DNA from: Phragmites australis
Lineage: Eukaryota > Streptophyta > Magnoliopsida > Poales > Poaceae
Direction: 5' to 3'
Assembly (NCBI RefSeq): GCF_958298935.1
Contig: NC_084927.1
Coordinates: forward strand, 15,838,001 to 15,902,000
Length of the DNA stretch: 64,000 nt
The notes beneath the pieces were generated by a model that was given only the letters and a program-made list of their open reading frames with translations, did no database searches and was not told the origin of the DNA. The translations under genes and the position numbers were made by a program. Below, piece by piece: positions 46,097 through 57,211 of the stretch; the stretch's first letter is position 1, and the number at the start of each line of letters is the position of its first letter.

Positions 46097-46306
46097 GAGC
46101 CTGTTTGTTCGAGCTTTTGCTTCTCAGAAGACAGAAGCTCAAAGAAATAGCCTGCTTCTGTTGGCTTTTGGCTATGGTTTCTGAGAAGAAAAACAGTTTT
46201 TACTATTATAGAATCTACAGAAGCCAGAAATAGTCTTTTCCTAGCTTTTACCAATAGAAGATTTATGGACAAGCAGCAGCTTGCAGAAGCCTAAACAAAT
46301 AGGCCC
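46097..46306. mobile_element. hAT-like MITE
   Basis: GAGCCTGTTTGTTCGAGC at the left pairs with GGGCCTATTTGTTTAGGC read inward from the right. At 210 bp, AT-rich and without coding sequence, it fits hAT-type MITEs. I could not find an 8-bp duplication. Confidence 0.6.
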
Positions 46307-46361
46307 TTAAGCTTGTTTGGCTTGATGGCTTTAGAAGCTAGTGCGTCGTGAAGAAACTGGC

Positions 46362-47050
46362 ACTACTACAGAATCCATTTATTTGGACACCTTTGTATAG
46401 ATGGATCTACAGAACTGTATGTGCAAAGAGAACCACAAATAGCTCCAAACTAGAGCCATCTAAAAAATAACAATGAGAAGTTTCAACAAAGTAGGATGTT
46501 ATAGTACAGACGGTTGTACTGTTATTTTTTACAGATAGTTCTAAACTAGAACCGTCTGTATTATAGGCAGTAATATTACAGACTATTCTAATTTGTAACT
46601 GTCTGTATAAAAGGAACAATATAGACAGTTCCAAACTAGGAACCATCTATACTATTCGTCTATACTATAGCGTTCTACTCTGTTGGAGCGTATTTCTTAT
46701 ATAGATTATTTTCATACAATGATCAACAATTAATGACAAATGAGATGGTAAGTAAGGTTATGTCAAGGTTAGAGGTTATGGGTTCAACTTCTAGGAAATG
46801 CACGTGTGGTATTTTGCGTAAAAAAAAATGTGTGCCGTGTACACTAACATAGTGTGCTGGTATGCTTACGATTTTTTATTTATTTTTGAGCCTTGGAAAA
46901 TGTTGTCTTAGTACACCGTCTGTACAAAAAATAATTTAAAAATTATATGTACAAATCTAATCTGTACACTCTTTAATACGAACGACTAAAAAAACATCTC
47001 AGATAGAATTTACGAACCGTCGGTGCAAATCATTTTGGAGTACTGTGGCT
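46362..47050. repeat. CACTA-like fragment with CAGACGGTT repeats
   Basis: Starts CACTACTACAGAATCC and contains many variants of ACAGACGGTTC and its inverse GAACCGTCTG, as in CACTA subterminal regions. No matching right terminus is visible, so it is probably truncated. Confidence 0.45.
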
Positions 47051-47275
47051 TAAAAAAAGCCCGAAGACTCAGTTAGGTGACTCCGTCTCATAGTTTATTT
47101 TACTCGAGAAGAGCTAGGCTGCTCTCAAGCCGGCCTTCGGAACCAAATATGTTTCGCCAGTTTTTTTGGCTCCAATTGAAAAAGCTTAGCTTGAGAGCTA
47201 GGACAAGAAAAGGAGAATAAGCCACCCACAATGTTGTAAAAAACAGCCCATATATAAGACTCTTATGGCTGACCT

Positions 47276-47284
47276 TAAGCATTA
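47276..47284. other. 9-bp target-site duplication TAAGCATTA, left copy (MULE)
   Basis: TAAGCATTA precedes GGGAAAATTGC at 47285 and is repeated exactly at 54490-54498. Confidence 0.92.
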
Positions 47285-47529
47285 GGGAAAATTGCATATT
47301 TGCCATTAGTTCCACCCCCAACCGCGTGCTTGCCATTACAAAAAGGCAAACTGCTAAATTGCCACCCAAAAGAGCTTCGATGCATCCCATTTGCCACTAC
47401 TCCGTTGCTCTGACCAGAACTGTTCCATTTTAGGAGCAAAAATAATTTACAAAATGCAAAGAAAATATCTCATTGGTGTGAAAGGACTAAAATGCCCTTA
47501 ACTCTACCTTATCTCGTTCCAAGTCCTGG

Positions 47530-48417
47530 CTGACTTCGCTGCTACGCCCCTTCCTCCATGCCGTGCTCCTCATCCCCTGCTCCCTGGTCAATCTCCTCGC
47601 CACAACACTCCTCCTCCTAGCGCTTACCGCCACCGCCGCCCTACTGCTCCAGCTGGCCCAGGGAGCTCCACTCCAACCTCACCCATTTGCTCCCCACCTC
47701 CATCTCCTTGTTCCCACTGTCAAACCAAGCAAGAACAGAGCGCGGAGCTCGACAGGTTCGCGACAGAAAGACCTCGCCGGTAGCGATTCTGGCGGTAGCT
47801 CAACCAACCGGCGACACCCATAGAACTAGCGCTCAACGGCGAATCGAACCAGGGGTTCTCGACCACGAGGCCCAACCGGAGCATGGCTGGCGGCGGCAAG
47901 GCCGCACAGCGGTGCTTGGCCCTCGTGGTGAAACCCGCGTCGGTGATGGGCCAGAGACAAACGTGCGCGTGCACGAGCATATACACTTGGGGCAAATCTC
48001 ACCAAAGTATATCTTGATGTGGAGAAGGGCTGAAGCAGTGTGTCGACGGTGAGGTCCTTGGCGGATGTTAGCAGAGCTCGATGGCGGTGGGATCTTCAAG
48101 TCCGGTGCAGTAAGCTACATACCCAGGTCGAGAGGGGGTTAGGGAGGTGTGCATGGGAGTGTAGAACGTGTTCATGAAGAGAATCGGCCAATGGCTCACC
48201 GGGCACGTTGGATTCGGTGTTAGAGTGGAGGTGGTCTCGCGGCCGAGACTGAGGTAAAAGGTCGGCGTCCACGGGAATGTGATGGAGAGACAACAAACCA
48301 GTGGCGGAAATGGAAGCTAGAGGTCGCGGGCGACCTTCCTGCAGCAGATCGTCGACGGTTGTGCGGTGGATGGTGGGGAAAATCTCGACGACTAGGGTAA
48401 TGGTAGTGGCAGCCGAG
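47530..48417. other. GC-rich insert of the MULE, possible captured gene fragment
   Basis: About 0.9 kb with codon-like GC content and open stretches on both strands (47563-47823 plus, with a Leu/Ala-rich start; 47833-48099 minus; 48301-48630 plus). No domain is recognised and the source gene cannot be named. The end of the insert may continue at 53645-53812 beyond the Reina element. Confidence 0.45.
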
Positions 48418-48733
48418 TGTCAAGGCGCGACACGGGAGGGAGCAGCAAGAGCAAGCGAACGAGACGGCCGAACGTGCCGAGAGCTTCCCCAGACATTCCA
48501 GGCGAGCGAAGTAGAGGAATGTGCATGTGTCCGGGCCAGAGTGGGCTTCAGTGTAACATTGGGTCGGCCCATGTGTGTGCGTAGGAGATATATACTCTTG
48601 GAACACCGACAGGAGGGGGACAAGCAGTAACAGACTCGGCGCTTGCTGTGAACTACCTTCCGGCTAAGCCCAAAACCTCTTCTTCCTCCTCTGCCTCGTG
48701 CTGTTCTTCTCTTCCACGCATCCGCCGCTAACA
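48418..48733 (+). repeat. Reina 5' LTR
   Basis: 316 bp, TGTCAAGGCGCGACACGGG to CCGCCGCTAACA. It has a TATA-like GAGATATATACTC near 48587. Confidence 0.88.
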
Positions 48734-48737
48734 AATC

Positions 48738-48750
48738 TGGTATCAGAGAC
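48738..48750 (+). other. Reina primer-binding site
   Basis: TGGTATCAGAGAC, four bases after the LTR end. One base departs from the usual initiator Met-tRNA complement. Confidence 0.85.
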
Positions 48751-48813
48751 ACTTATCCTAGCCAATTCGGATTCCCACTCCCATTTCAACTGTTTCCAGA
48801 AGGAACGCGGCGC

Positions 48814-50123
48814 CATGGATCCTCAAGTCAAGCTGCTCAGCGATCAGATGTCCGCCTTGCTCGCTGAGATGAAAAACCTCGGCGACCGATTCGACTCCAT
48901 CGCGAAGCGCGTCGACAACGTCGAATCCACGCTGGAGGACAAGGCTAAGGCGCTTGACGACATCTCCAGCGGCATCTTGGAGTTGAGGCTGCAGATCTAT
49001 ACATCCATGGAAGGCCTGCGCATGGAAGTCGGTGTACTGAACAAGTACGTGGAGAAGATGATCCCCGACACCACCCACGCCAACCCCAGCATCTGGTTGA
49101 GTCCTGAGATGGCGGCCGCACGCCCACCTATCGGCGATACAGTCCATCGGCCCAAGCGGGCACCGCGTCCACCACGATCACCGAGAGTCTGTGATGGGAC
49201 CGATATCCGGTCTCTCGCAACTCCCGATCATAGGTACACACCATTCACCTCCTCCACCTCACCCATTTGGTCATTATCCAATTGATTCTATGACTAGATC
49301 ACCACACCACCTCTCCACATACCACTCTCCCAAAATCCCCAAAATGCAATTCCCGGAATTTGACGGCGATCACCCCAGACTTTTGGCAGAGTCGATGTGA
49401 GAACTACTTTGACCTCTACGTCGTCGAACCATCCATGTGGGTTCGGGTTGCGTCGATGCACCTCACTGGTGTGACCGCACGTTGGCTTCAATCTGTGGAT
49501 CATCGTGTCCGCCATGCCACTTGGTCCGATTTCTGCAGCATATTTATTCACACTTTGGTCGCGATCAACAGGAAGTGCTCATTCGCAACCTGTTCCATAT
49601 CCGGCAAACAGGTTCGGTGAAAGATTACATCAATCAATTCACTGAACTCGTAGACCAGTTACCCGCCTATGATTCCAAGCCACAACCACTTTATTACACA
49701 AACCGCTTTATTGATGGTCTGCGCGATGATATTAAGTCAATTGTGTTGGTTCAACAACCCCACGATTTGAATATTGCTTGTGTGTTGGCTTCTCTACAGG
49801 AAGAAGTGGGCGATCCGGGGCGCCACCGTGATTTTCGCAAATCTGACTGGTCGACCGTGCCTCGAGCAGTGCCTCAGGGAGCAATACCCCTTCCTCCACC
49901 GCCACCCTCCAAGCCGTCTCTATTTGAAGCCATGGATGTCAAACGTGGCATCGATACCTCACGCAGTCAGTCTGAGGAAAGCAAAATGGCTGCTCTGCGC
50001 GCCTACAGGCGTGCCTGTGGTCTCTGTCACAAATGTGCAAAGAAATGGAGCCGTGATCACCGCTGCAACACATCGGTTCACCTCCATGCCGTCCAAGAGG
50101 TATGGGAATTATTCCATAGAGCA
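48814..50123 (+). pseudogene. Reina gag (frameshifted)
   Basis: ATG near 48814 (MDPQVKLLSDQMSALLAEM) opens a frame with an N-terminal coiled coil (heptads across about 70 residues). The frame then breaks several times (about 49285, 49400 and 49620), with gag-core motifs spread over three frames: PKMQFPEFDGD, DFWQSRCENYFDLY, then VKDYINQFTELVDQLPAY and GLRDDIKS. A zinc-knuckle-like CGLCHKCAKKWSRDHRC lies near 50016. Confidence 0.85.
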
Positions 50124-50766
50124 GTGCGATGAGGATCAAGCTCAGTTTGGTGATACTGAACTCTACTCTTTATCGTGTGCTGCTTTGTCTGACAAAGATA
50201 CACCGCGCACTTTGAGGTTGTATGGAGTCATCCAGGACATTGAAATATTGATGTTGATTGATTCGGGAAGTTCCCACACTTTTCTGAGCTCCTCAGTGGC
50301 ACAACAACTGCAAGGCGTTACATCAATTCAGCATCCTCTGCGAGTTCAGGTCGCCAATGGGGGAATTATCTACTGCACTGAAGAACTCCAGCAAGCTTCT
50401 TGGTCAGTTCAGGGGACTCAATTTCACACTCCTTTCCGAATTATTCCTCTACACTGTTATGGCGCTATTATCGGCATGGATTGGCTTGAAGCTTTCAGTC
50501 CCATGAAGATTCATTGGGGCACTAAAAGCATGTCTATTTCTTACAAGGGCACTTGGGTGCAGTTACAAGGTCTATTGCCAGAAAATGCTCATTGTTCAGC
50601 AGTTCAGCTCATGGCTATCGCAACAGAATCTACTATCCCTCATCAGTCCAAGATTCCACAATCTATTCAGACACTTTTAGATCAGTTTTCTGACATATTT
50701 ACTGAACCTGAGGGCTTACCTCCCTGCCTGTTGTCATCCGACAATACCGCTACCCTCCAGCCTTGA
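50124..50766 (+). pseudogene. Reina protease region
   Basis: Open in the frame of 49774-50766. The active-site motif LIDSGSSHTFLS starts at about 50257 and GMDWLEAFSP lies further on. The frame stops at 50764-50766, and the RT continues in another frame from 50763, so a shift separates protease and RT. Confidence 0.85.
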
Positions 50767-53594
50767 AAACGGAAATTGAGCAACAAGTGCAGAACATGCT
50801 CAAACAAGGAATCATTCAGCCGAGCTCTAGTGAATTCTCCTCACCGGTTCTCTTGGTTAAGAAAAAAGATGGTATGTGGCACTTTTGTGTCGATTATCGG
50901 CATCTCAATGCTCTATCTGTTACTCCCAAATATCCAGTACCCATTATAGATGAGTTTCTGGACGAGTTAACAGGAGCTTGTTGGTTCTCCAAATTGGATT
51001 TGCGGGCGGGCTATCATCAAATACTCCTCAGCCCCGGTGAAGAATACAAAACGGCTTTCCAAACTCACACAGGACATTACGAATTCAGAGTTATGGCCTT
51101 CGGTTTAGCAGGAGCACCAACAACTTTTCTGCACGCAATGAACACAACATTAGCACCTCTGCTGCGCAAATCAGTTCTTGTCTTCTTTGACGATATACTC
51201 ATTTACAGCAGATCCTTGGAAGACCATGTTCATCATCTCCAGCAAGTACTGCAGCTTCTCCAAAGAGACAGTTGGAAGGTCAAATTATCTAAGTGTTCCT
51301 TTGCTCAGACTACCATTACCTATCTTGGCCACATAGTCAGTGCAGCCGGTGTGCACACCGATCCTTCTAAAATTTCAGCTATTCAAGCATGGCCGACACC
51401 CAGCAATGTCAAAGAACTTCGGAGCTTCCTGGGTCTCATGGGCTATTACCGCAAATTTGTCCGCCATTACGGCTCCATCAACAAACCCTTAACTGACTTA
51501 TTGCGCAAGGGCATCCTATTCATATGGACTGAACCCACAGAGCTGGCCTTTCAAACCTTGCAACAAGCCTTAATCACAGCACTAGTTCTGACCTTACCAG
51601 ACTTTACCAAACTCTTCCAGATCGAGACCGATGCAAGTGAAAAAGGGGTAGGCGCCATCCTGATGCAAAATGGCCATCCATTGGCTTTTGTCAGCAAGGC
51701 CCTGGGTCCAAGAACAAGTGGCTTGTCAACATACGAGAAGGAGTATTTAGCCATCCTGTTAGCCATTGAGCAATGGAGATCCTACCTGCAGCTTAACGAA
51801 TTCATCATTCTTACGGACCATTCCAGTCTTTCCCACTTGAATGAACAACATCTCCACACCCCATGGTAGAAAAAAGTATTCACCAAACTGTTGGGTCTGC
51901 AATATCGGATTGTCTACAGGAAAGGGAGTGACAATGGGGCTGCAGACGCGCTGTCTCGTCACCCTAACCCTCCTATGGCGCTGCACGCTATTTCTTCATG
52001 TCAACCAACATGGTTAGCCGAGGTCACTGCCAGCTATGATCAAGATCCCGAGGCGCAACAACTACTGCTGGAATTAGTGGCCGGTAAACCAGCAAATGAC
52101 CTGTATACTCTGAACCAAGGCGTCATACGCTATAAGCAACGCATTTGGGTGGGTGCCGACATTGTCTTGCAGCACAAAATCATCGACGCCCTACACAGCA
52201 GTGCAGTCGGTGGACATTCAGGTTTCCCAGTAACGTATCAACGCATCAAAAAGTTGCTCGCCTGGAAAGGGATGAAACCACAAGTTCATCAGAGGGTGCT
52301 TTCTTGCCACATATGTCAGCAAGCCAAGCCGGATCGGGCGAAATACCCAGGCTTGTTGCAACCACTACCGGTGCCAGAATCTTCTTGGAAGATTATTTCA
52401 ATGGATTTCATCGAAGGATTACCTCAGTCGGGTCGCTATAACTCCATACTCGTGGTGGTGGACAAGTTCTCCAGGTATGAACATTTCATCCCACTGGCTC
52501 ACCCCTTCCCCGTAGTCAAGATTGCTCAAGTCTTCATGGATTCCATCTACAAACTTCACGGCCTTCCTGATTCCATTGTGACTGACCGCGACCGTATCTT
52601 CACGAGTCGTTTTTGGCAAGAACTCTTCAAATTGGCAGGCATCCAACTTCACATGAGCTCGGCGTAGCATCCACAGACCGACGGTTAGACGGAACGCCTC
52701 AACCAATGCGTCGAAACGTATCTTTGATGTTTCGTCCACGCTTGTCCGTGCAAATGGAGCGCCTGGATTCCACAGGCCGAGTACTGGTAAAACACATGCT
52801 TTCATTCCACCATCAACAAATCTCCCTTTGAAGTGCTCTACAGGACATCTCCACGGCACTTCGGTCTGGATGACACTACTACCTCTACTGCTCTGGATGT
52901 CGAGAATTGGCTACAGGAGCGGGGACTCATGAACAAACTCCTACATCAGCATCTCCAGCGCGCACAGCAACGCATGAAAAGTCAGGCCGACAAGAACCGC
53001 TCGGAGCGTCACTTCAACATAGGTGATCTTGTCTTTCTCAAATTGCAACCCTATGTGCAATCCTCTGTGGCTTTCAGGTCCAATAACAAACTGGCGTTCA
53101 AGTATTTCGGTCCCTTTCGCATCATCAGCAAGATCGGGGCCGTGGCTTACAAACTGGACCTGCCCTCTTCAAGCACCATTCACCCAGTCTTCCACGTCTC
53201 CCAGTTAAAAGCGGCGGTCGGCAACACAACAGCGGTCGTTCCAGCACTTCCCCCGGATGACACCTCACTACAGGTTCCGGAACGCATTCTGCAACGTCGT
53301 CTGGTGCACCGCGGGACGGCGACCGTCGCCCAAGTGCTCGTCTCCTGGTCCGCGACGCCAAAGGAACTCGCCCCCTGGGAGGACACAGAAGCTCTATGCC
53401 AACTTTTTCCGTTCGCGCCTGCTTGGGGGCAAGCAGGCCTTCAAGGATGGGGGGATGTCAAGGTGCGACACGGGAGGGAGCAGGAAGAGCAAGCGAACGA
53501 GACGGCCGGACGTGCCAAGAGCTTCCCCAGACATTCCAGGCGAGCGAAGCAGAGGAATGTGCATGTGTCCGGGCCGGAGTGGGCTTCAGTGTAA
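50763..53594 (+). pseudogene. Reina reverse transcriptase, RNase H and integrase (few breaks)
   Basis: RT is intact in its motifs: KKKDGMWHFCVDYRHLN, SKLDLRAGYHQI, MAFGLAGAP and the catalytic FFDD at 51183-51194. RNase H follows (ETDASEKGVGAIL, TDHSSLSHL). A TAG at 51867-51869 stands before LysLysVal where Gln is expected. The integrase has the GGHSGF and CHICQQAK zinc residues, MDFIEGLP, VTDRD, then HPQTDG with TAG just before the catalytic Glu; the region 52665-52830 carries several stops and shifts. The tail from 52833 is open and contains HPVFHVSQL and the chromodomain-like end, running on into the 3' LTR. It is the least decayed pol in the window. Confidence 0.9.
53443..53455 (+). other. 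Reina polypurine tract
   Basis: AAGGATGGGGGGA immediately before the 3' LTR start TGTCAAGGTGCG at 53456. Confidence 0.8.
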
Positions 53595-53643
53595 CGTTGG
53601 GTCGGCCCATGTGTGTGCGTAGGAGATATATACTCTTGGAACG
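53456..53643 (+). repeat. Reina 3' LTR, truncated
   Basis: Matches the first 190 bp or so of the 5' LTR up to CTCTTGGAAC, then diverges (GCGCG here, ACCGACAGG in the 5' LTR). The rest of the LTR and the far duplication have been deleted. Confidence 0.85.
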
Positions 53644-53812
53644 CGCGCTCTGGCCATGGCCCGTGCTGATGAGAAATACGATGGCAGCATATGAGGAGCA
53701 CGGTGGTGAGGAGGGGAGGAGTTGGTCGACTGGCGGACGGCGGCGTTGTCGGTGGTCTAACAGGGAGGGAATGAAGTGAGGGGTAGTTGTGGCAGGCGAA
53801 CGTGTTGGTAAT

Positions 53813-54348
53813 ATGCCCTAGAGGCGATCGAGTTTGCGGATTGGATCCGCTAATGGGCTTTAATGTTGATTAAAGGACCATTAGGGTTTAGAGTCATAAT
53901 GGGCTTTAATGTTGATTAAAGGCCCATTAGCGTGCTCTATATAAGAATAGGCAGGGGCCAAGGCGCATTGAGTTTCTTAGAAACCCTAGCCGCCTCCTAT
54001 TCCCGAACTCCCTTCGAAACCCTAGCCGGGCGCGCGGTGCTAGCACACCGGCGCACGGTGATTCCATCCTTGTACGTGTGGATACCGTAGAGGCGCTGCT
54101 ACTATTGCGGTGCTGATCTGCTCGGGAGTACTCAGGACGTACCCGCGAGTACTCGGAAGGTGCTCGGGACGAGGTTGACGATCGACTACTTGACGCGCAC
54201 GACGTTGGATTGGTCTGCTCCAACTCTTCTTCCGCTGCACTGCTCGTCAAGTGGTAACGATTCATGATCCCCTACTCGCATGGCTTCCTGGTTGAATGCG
54301 GTAGAGAAAATTTATTTTGTGCTAGCGTAGCCTACCCGCAACCCTTTA
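53813..54348 (+). mobile_element. Solo LTR of the Copia family
   Basis: 536 bp, same family as the Copia LTRs at 36927 and 43779 but on the other strand (TGTTGGTAATATGCCC...GTAGCCTACCC). It is flanked by GAACG at 53808-53812 and 54349-54353. The right terminus ends TTTA rather than CA, so the end has mutated or the boundary is a few bases off. It sits within the MULE. Confidence 0.8.
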
Positions 54349-54498
54349 GAACGGTGTTTGCTGCGTCCGATATTTCAGTGGCTGGTGTTATGGGTTTCTA
54401 TCTATTCTGGTGGCAAATTTGCAGTAACCACTTTTTTAATTGCACACGCACAATACCGATTCAAGCCATGGCAAAAATGCAATTGGCCCTAAGCATTA

Positions 54499-55875
54499 CG
54501 GAGGGTGATCGTAAGAAGTAGCGACGAATCACGTAAGTTTACTGCCCAGTCATAAGACATAAAAAATGAGTAATATCTTTCCTCTGGGCAAGCTGATGAG
54601 GTTGTTGCTCCTAATCGGCGCAGGCGAGAAGGAGCCTGGGGAGATCGACGGAGAACCATCATCGCCGTATCTGGTCCTCCGATCGTCGAGATGCAAGCTT
54701 CTTCATCCGAATATGGGCATCGAGAGTATGTCAATTCCTGGCTTGCCAACACCAAATCCAGGCATCAAGAAGTATAGGATGGCGTTTTCAACAATGGCCG
54801 CCGCTACCACATGGTCCTCCCATCGCTGGAAAGAAAAAAGAGGGAGGGCCAGCGAGGAGATGGACAAAGTGACGGTAGAGTTGTCAAAGTCGAGAGGGGG
54901 AGGAAGGGATCGAACACTTTCTCTTTTCTAAAAGAATATGAAATGTGGGGAGGAGATGTATGTGGACACAACCTTAAGGATAATAGTGTTAATCTTGCTA
55001 CATGCATGTTTATTTATCTTGCATTGTACTGTTCACTTATTAGGTGAGTCCATACATGTGTATGGATGTCTACTGAGACTGGCACGTTGCATTAGTGAGT
55101 TATGCACGACGTGTGTTAGCCATAGGTATAGTAGTTATTTAGTGAGCGATGTACTACTCGGTCAGAGATGTGGCTACTGAAATTACAATATGCATGCATT
55201 AGGATAGAGATCATACATGCTTAGTCATGTGTACACGTTGGAACGTGGACACATTCAAGACGGATCGAGCTGGCGGAGTCGAAAGCCAGGGCGTTCAGCG
55301 CTTATCTATTTAAGTTAAGCACTTATATTAGTCAGTGAACACATAAAGAAAAAAGCAAGGAGAAAATCTAGCTAAGGAGTTGTGGCCAGGCCATATGTGT
55401 GCTTGTTTCTCTGTTCTACGTATTCATCTTCCACCTAGCAGTGCTCGTGTGCGTGTGACTGTGATTGTTGTGTCCATAGAGAGTGCCTGAGTAGAGTACT
55501 GGCTTCCGAGTCCACCAGTGTGTACCAATCAGAGCTACGTTTAGAGTAAATATTGGGGATGTTCTTACATATTTGCCATTCTTGAGTCCCAGTTTTTAAG
55601 CTATGCCACTACTGTAAGATTTTGTTTTATGGTATATATGCTATTGCTGACATGTGGAAACTAGAAAACGCCATTAGACACGTCCCACCTCCCTCCCCAC
55701 CTCCTTCACTGTCCTTTTCTTTTTGTAAAAGAAAAATACCCCCCCGGGCAGGAGCTGTGAGTCTGTGACCTCCTTCTCTGTCCACTTAGGACTTAGGACT
55801 ACTACTACTTATAAGCTAGCTCACCCGAGACGGATGAGAGATCAGCAGCTAACATCCAGTAGAAATTTATTAATC
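54499..55875. other. Intergenic region upstream of the LEA_2-type gene
   Basis: No gene is supported. The ORF at 54566-54931 has no recognisable domain. 55556-55660 contains ACATATTTGCCATT and related words like a MULE terminus, without a partner. 55230-55540 resembles an LTR end (CCAATCAGAGCTACG is close to a Met-tRNA primer site), but this is weak. A TATA-like sequence lies at 55809. Confidence 0.5.
55809..55815 (+). promoter_or_regulatory. Possible TATA box of the LEA_2-type gene
   Basis: TTATAAG, 67 bp before ATG 55876. This spacing would leave a short 5' UTR of about 35 bases. Confidence 0.4.
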
Positions 55876-56697
55876 ATGGCACTTGGCGACGGCTGTGAGC
55901 ACGCAAGATTCTCGTGCCTCGCCACTGCGCGCTACATGGTGGCCACGGTGGTGACTGTGCTCGCCGTTGTCGTCATTGTCATGGTGATCATCGTCGATGT
56001 CTTCCGCCCGGAGAACATCGGCCTCTCGGTCCTTGACGGCCATGTCGCGGTGACACATCTGTGGAAGGTGAGGGAGGTCCGCGCCAAGTCCTTGACGTAT
56101 GCTGGTACTGTCACCCAACTGCCTGGATCAACATGCGGCGGCGCACAGGTAAATGTCGGATCTGAGACGACGCTGATGGATTCCTGTTCTGACGACATCG
56201 TCGGGCCCAGTAGGCCGACGACGACGACGACGTACGTGGCGGAGGATTATGTGTCCTTCGATCTCATTTTGAGCGCGGACAACCCCAGCGGCCGTGCCGA
56301 CATCCGCTGTGAAAACATCACCCTCCGCTTCCTCGACATGCCCAACGGGCTGGACAACTTCACGGGGATGACGGAGATAGGCTGGCTCCGTCTGCCAAGG
56401 GGTTTCCTCGTGAAACGTAAGAGCTCCCACACGCTGAGTAGGTGGAATTCCACCAACAGCACAACAGTGCTGTCCCATATTGCGAGCACGTACGGAGGGA
56501 GGAGCAGCTTCCCGGGGATGGTGCACGTGACAATGACCATCTCATCCTCCGTTACGCTTACACAGGAGAGCTGGACGAGCCCCCGAAACGTCAGCCACTT
56601 TTGCGGGCCGCTGCCCTTCAGCGTGGACGAACCCAGCACCACCGCCCAGCCGGTCCAGTGCACCCGGAGCGATGAAGAAGATCAACTACTCCGTTGA
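55876..56697 (+). CDS. LEA_2/NHL-type membrane-anchored protein
   Basis: Single-exon ORF of 273 residues, intact from ATG 55876 to TGA 56697. The frame opens at ATG 55765, but MALGDGCEH is preferred because it follows the TATA-like site and keeps a short cytosolic N-terminus. Residues 20-43 form one strongly hydrophobic membrane segment. The remainder is an extracellular/lumenal domain with the look of LEA_2 (NDR1/HIN1-like) proteins: FRPENIGLSV, ADNPSGRADIRCENITLRFLD and a later Phe-Cys-Gly. Possible N-glycosylation sites include NIT, NFT, NST and NVS. GC-rich codon use fits a grass nuclear gene. Such proteins act at the plasma membrane in defence or stress; the exact role is not inferable. 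It is the only intact host-type gene in the window. Confidence 0.78.
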   Translation: MALGDGCEHARFSCLATARYMVATVVTVLAVVVIVMVIIVDVFRPENIGLSVLDGHVAVTHLWKVREVRAKSLTYAGTVTQLPGSTCGGAQVNVGSETTLMDSCSDDIVGPSRPTTTTTYVAEDYVSFDLILSADNPSGRADIRCENITLRFLDMPNGLDNFTGMTEIGWLRLPRGFLVKRKSSHTLSRWNSTNSTTVLSHIASTYGGRSSFPGMVHVTMTISSSVTLTQESWTSPRNVSHFCGPLPFSVDEPSTTAQPVQCTRSDEEDQLLR

Positions 56698-57211
56698 TTT
56701 TCCGCGCCGGCATCAATTGGGGCTGCTCGTTAACTTCCTGTTGTACTTCCTATTGTACCCAGCCGGCCGGTACTAGCCTAGCTAATTAATAGAACTTCCT
56801 ATTGTACTTCCTCATGAACAACTTAATCTATGTTCATTTGATTGTGAATTGTGACGCGACCGGATCAAGCTGCATTAGTCATCTCTTTGTTTCCCTGCTT
56901 GCTTTGTGGAGTTAGTCCGTGCGATTAACTAAGTGCATGTACTTTGCTTAGATCTCGCTTGTAATTCCCCTTTTTGTTGTCCTTCTCTGAGCCCTAGTTT
57001 CAGCACTGTGAATCGGAGTATCATTCACGGAATTTGATCAGCGACTGCATGCAATTTGATGATCGTGTTTCATTTAGAATACTCTGGAATGTGACGGCCT
57101 AAATTTGATTCTTATTACACGATGTCCGGTCCTCTTGTACTATAGTCACGTTTACAGTAGATGAAAGATGTTCTAGAATCGTCATTGATTAATTGTTTGC
57201 TATAGGGCATC
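56698..57211. other. 3' flank of the LEA_2-type gene
   Basis: No gene. Likely holds the 3' UTR (a repeated ACTTCCTATTGTAC phrase at 56740-56810). No further structure seen. Confidence 0.5.

Larger units (their letters stand above)
48418..53643 (+). mobile_element. Reina-type Gypsy chromovirus (3' LTR truncated)
   Basis: A plus-strand element inside the MULE. It has a short 5' LTR (316 bp), a Met-tRNA-type primer site, gag, protease, RT, RNase H, integrase and a C-terminal chromodomain-like tail (ERILQRRLVHRG, LVSWS, WEDTE, then FPFAPAWGQAG) typical of Reina. The 3' LTR breaks off at about 53643, and no TSD can be found for that reason. Confidence 0.9.
47285..54489. mobile_element. Mutator-like element (MULE), host to two retroelement insertions
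   Basis: The ends GGGAAAATTGCATATTTGCC and GGGCCAATTGCATTTTTGCC (inward on the other strand) start imperfect inverted repeats of roughly 85 bp, bounded by a perfect 9-bp TSD, the Mutator hallmark. Without the Reina element and the solo LTR the MULE is only about 1.4 kb. It has no transposase and holds GC-rich, gene-like sequence at 47530-48417, so it may be a Pack-MULE. Confidence 0.88.

Noticed and set aside
55480..55550. Possible LTR end and primer site near the LEA_2 gene
   Set aside because: The match to TGGTATCAGAGC is imperfect, and neither a partner LTR nor a duplication could be found.
56128..56663. Minus-strand ORFs opposite the LEA_2-type gene
   Set aside because: GC-rich shadows of a longer, domain-bearing plus-strand ORF.
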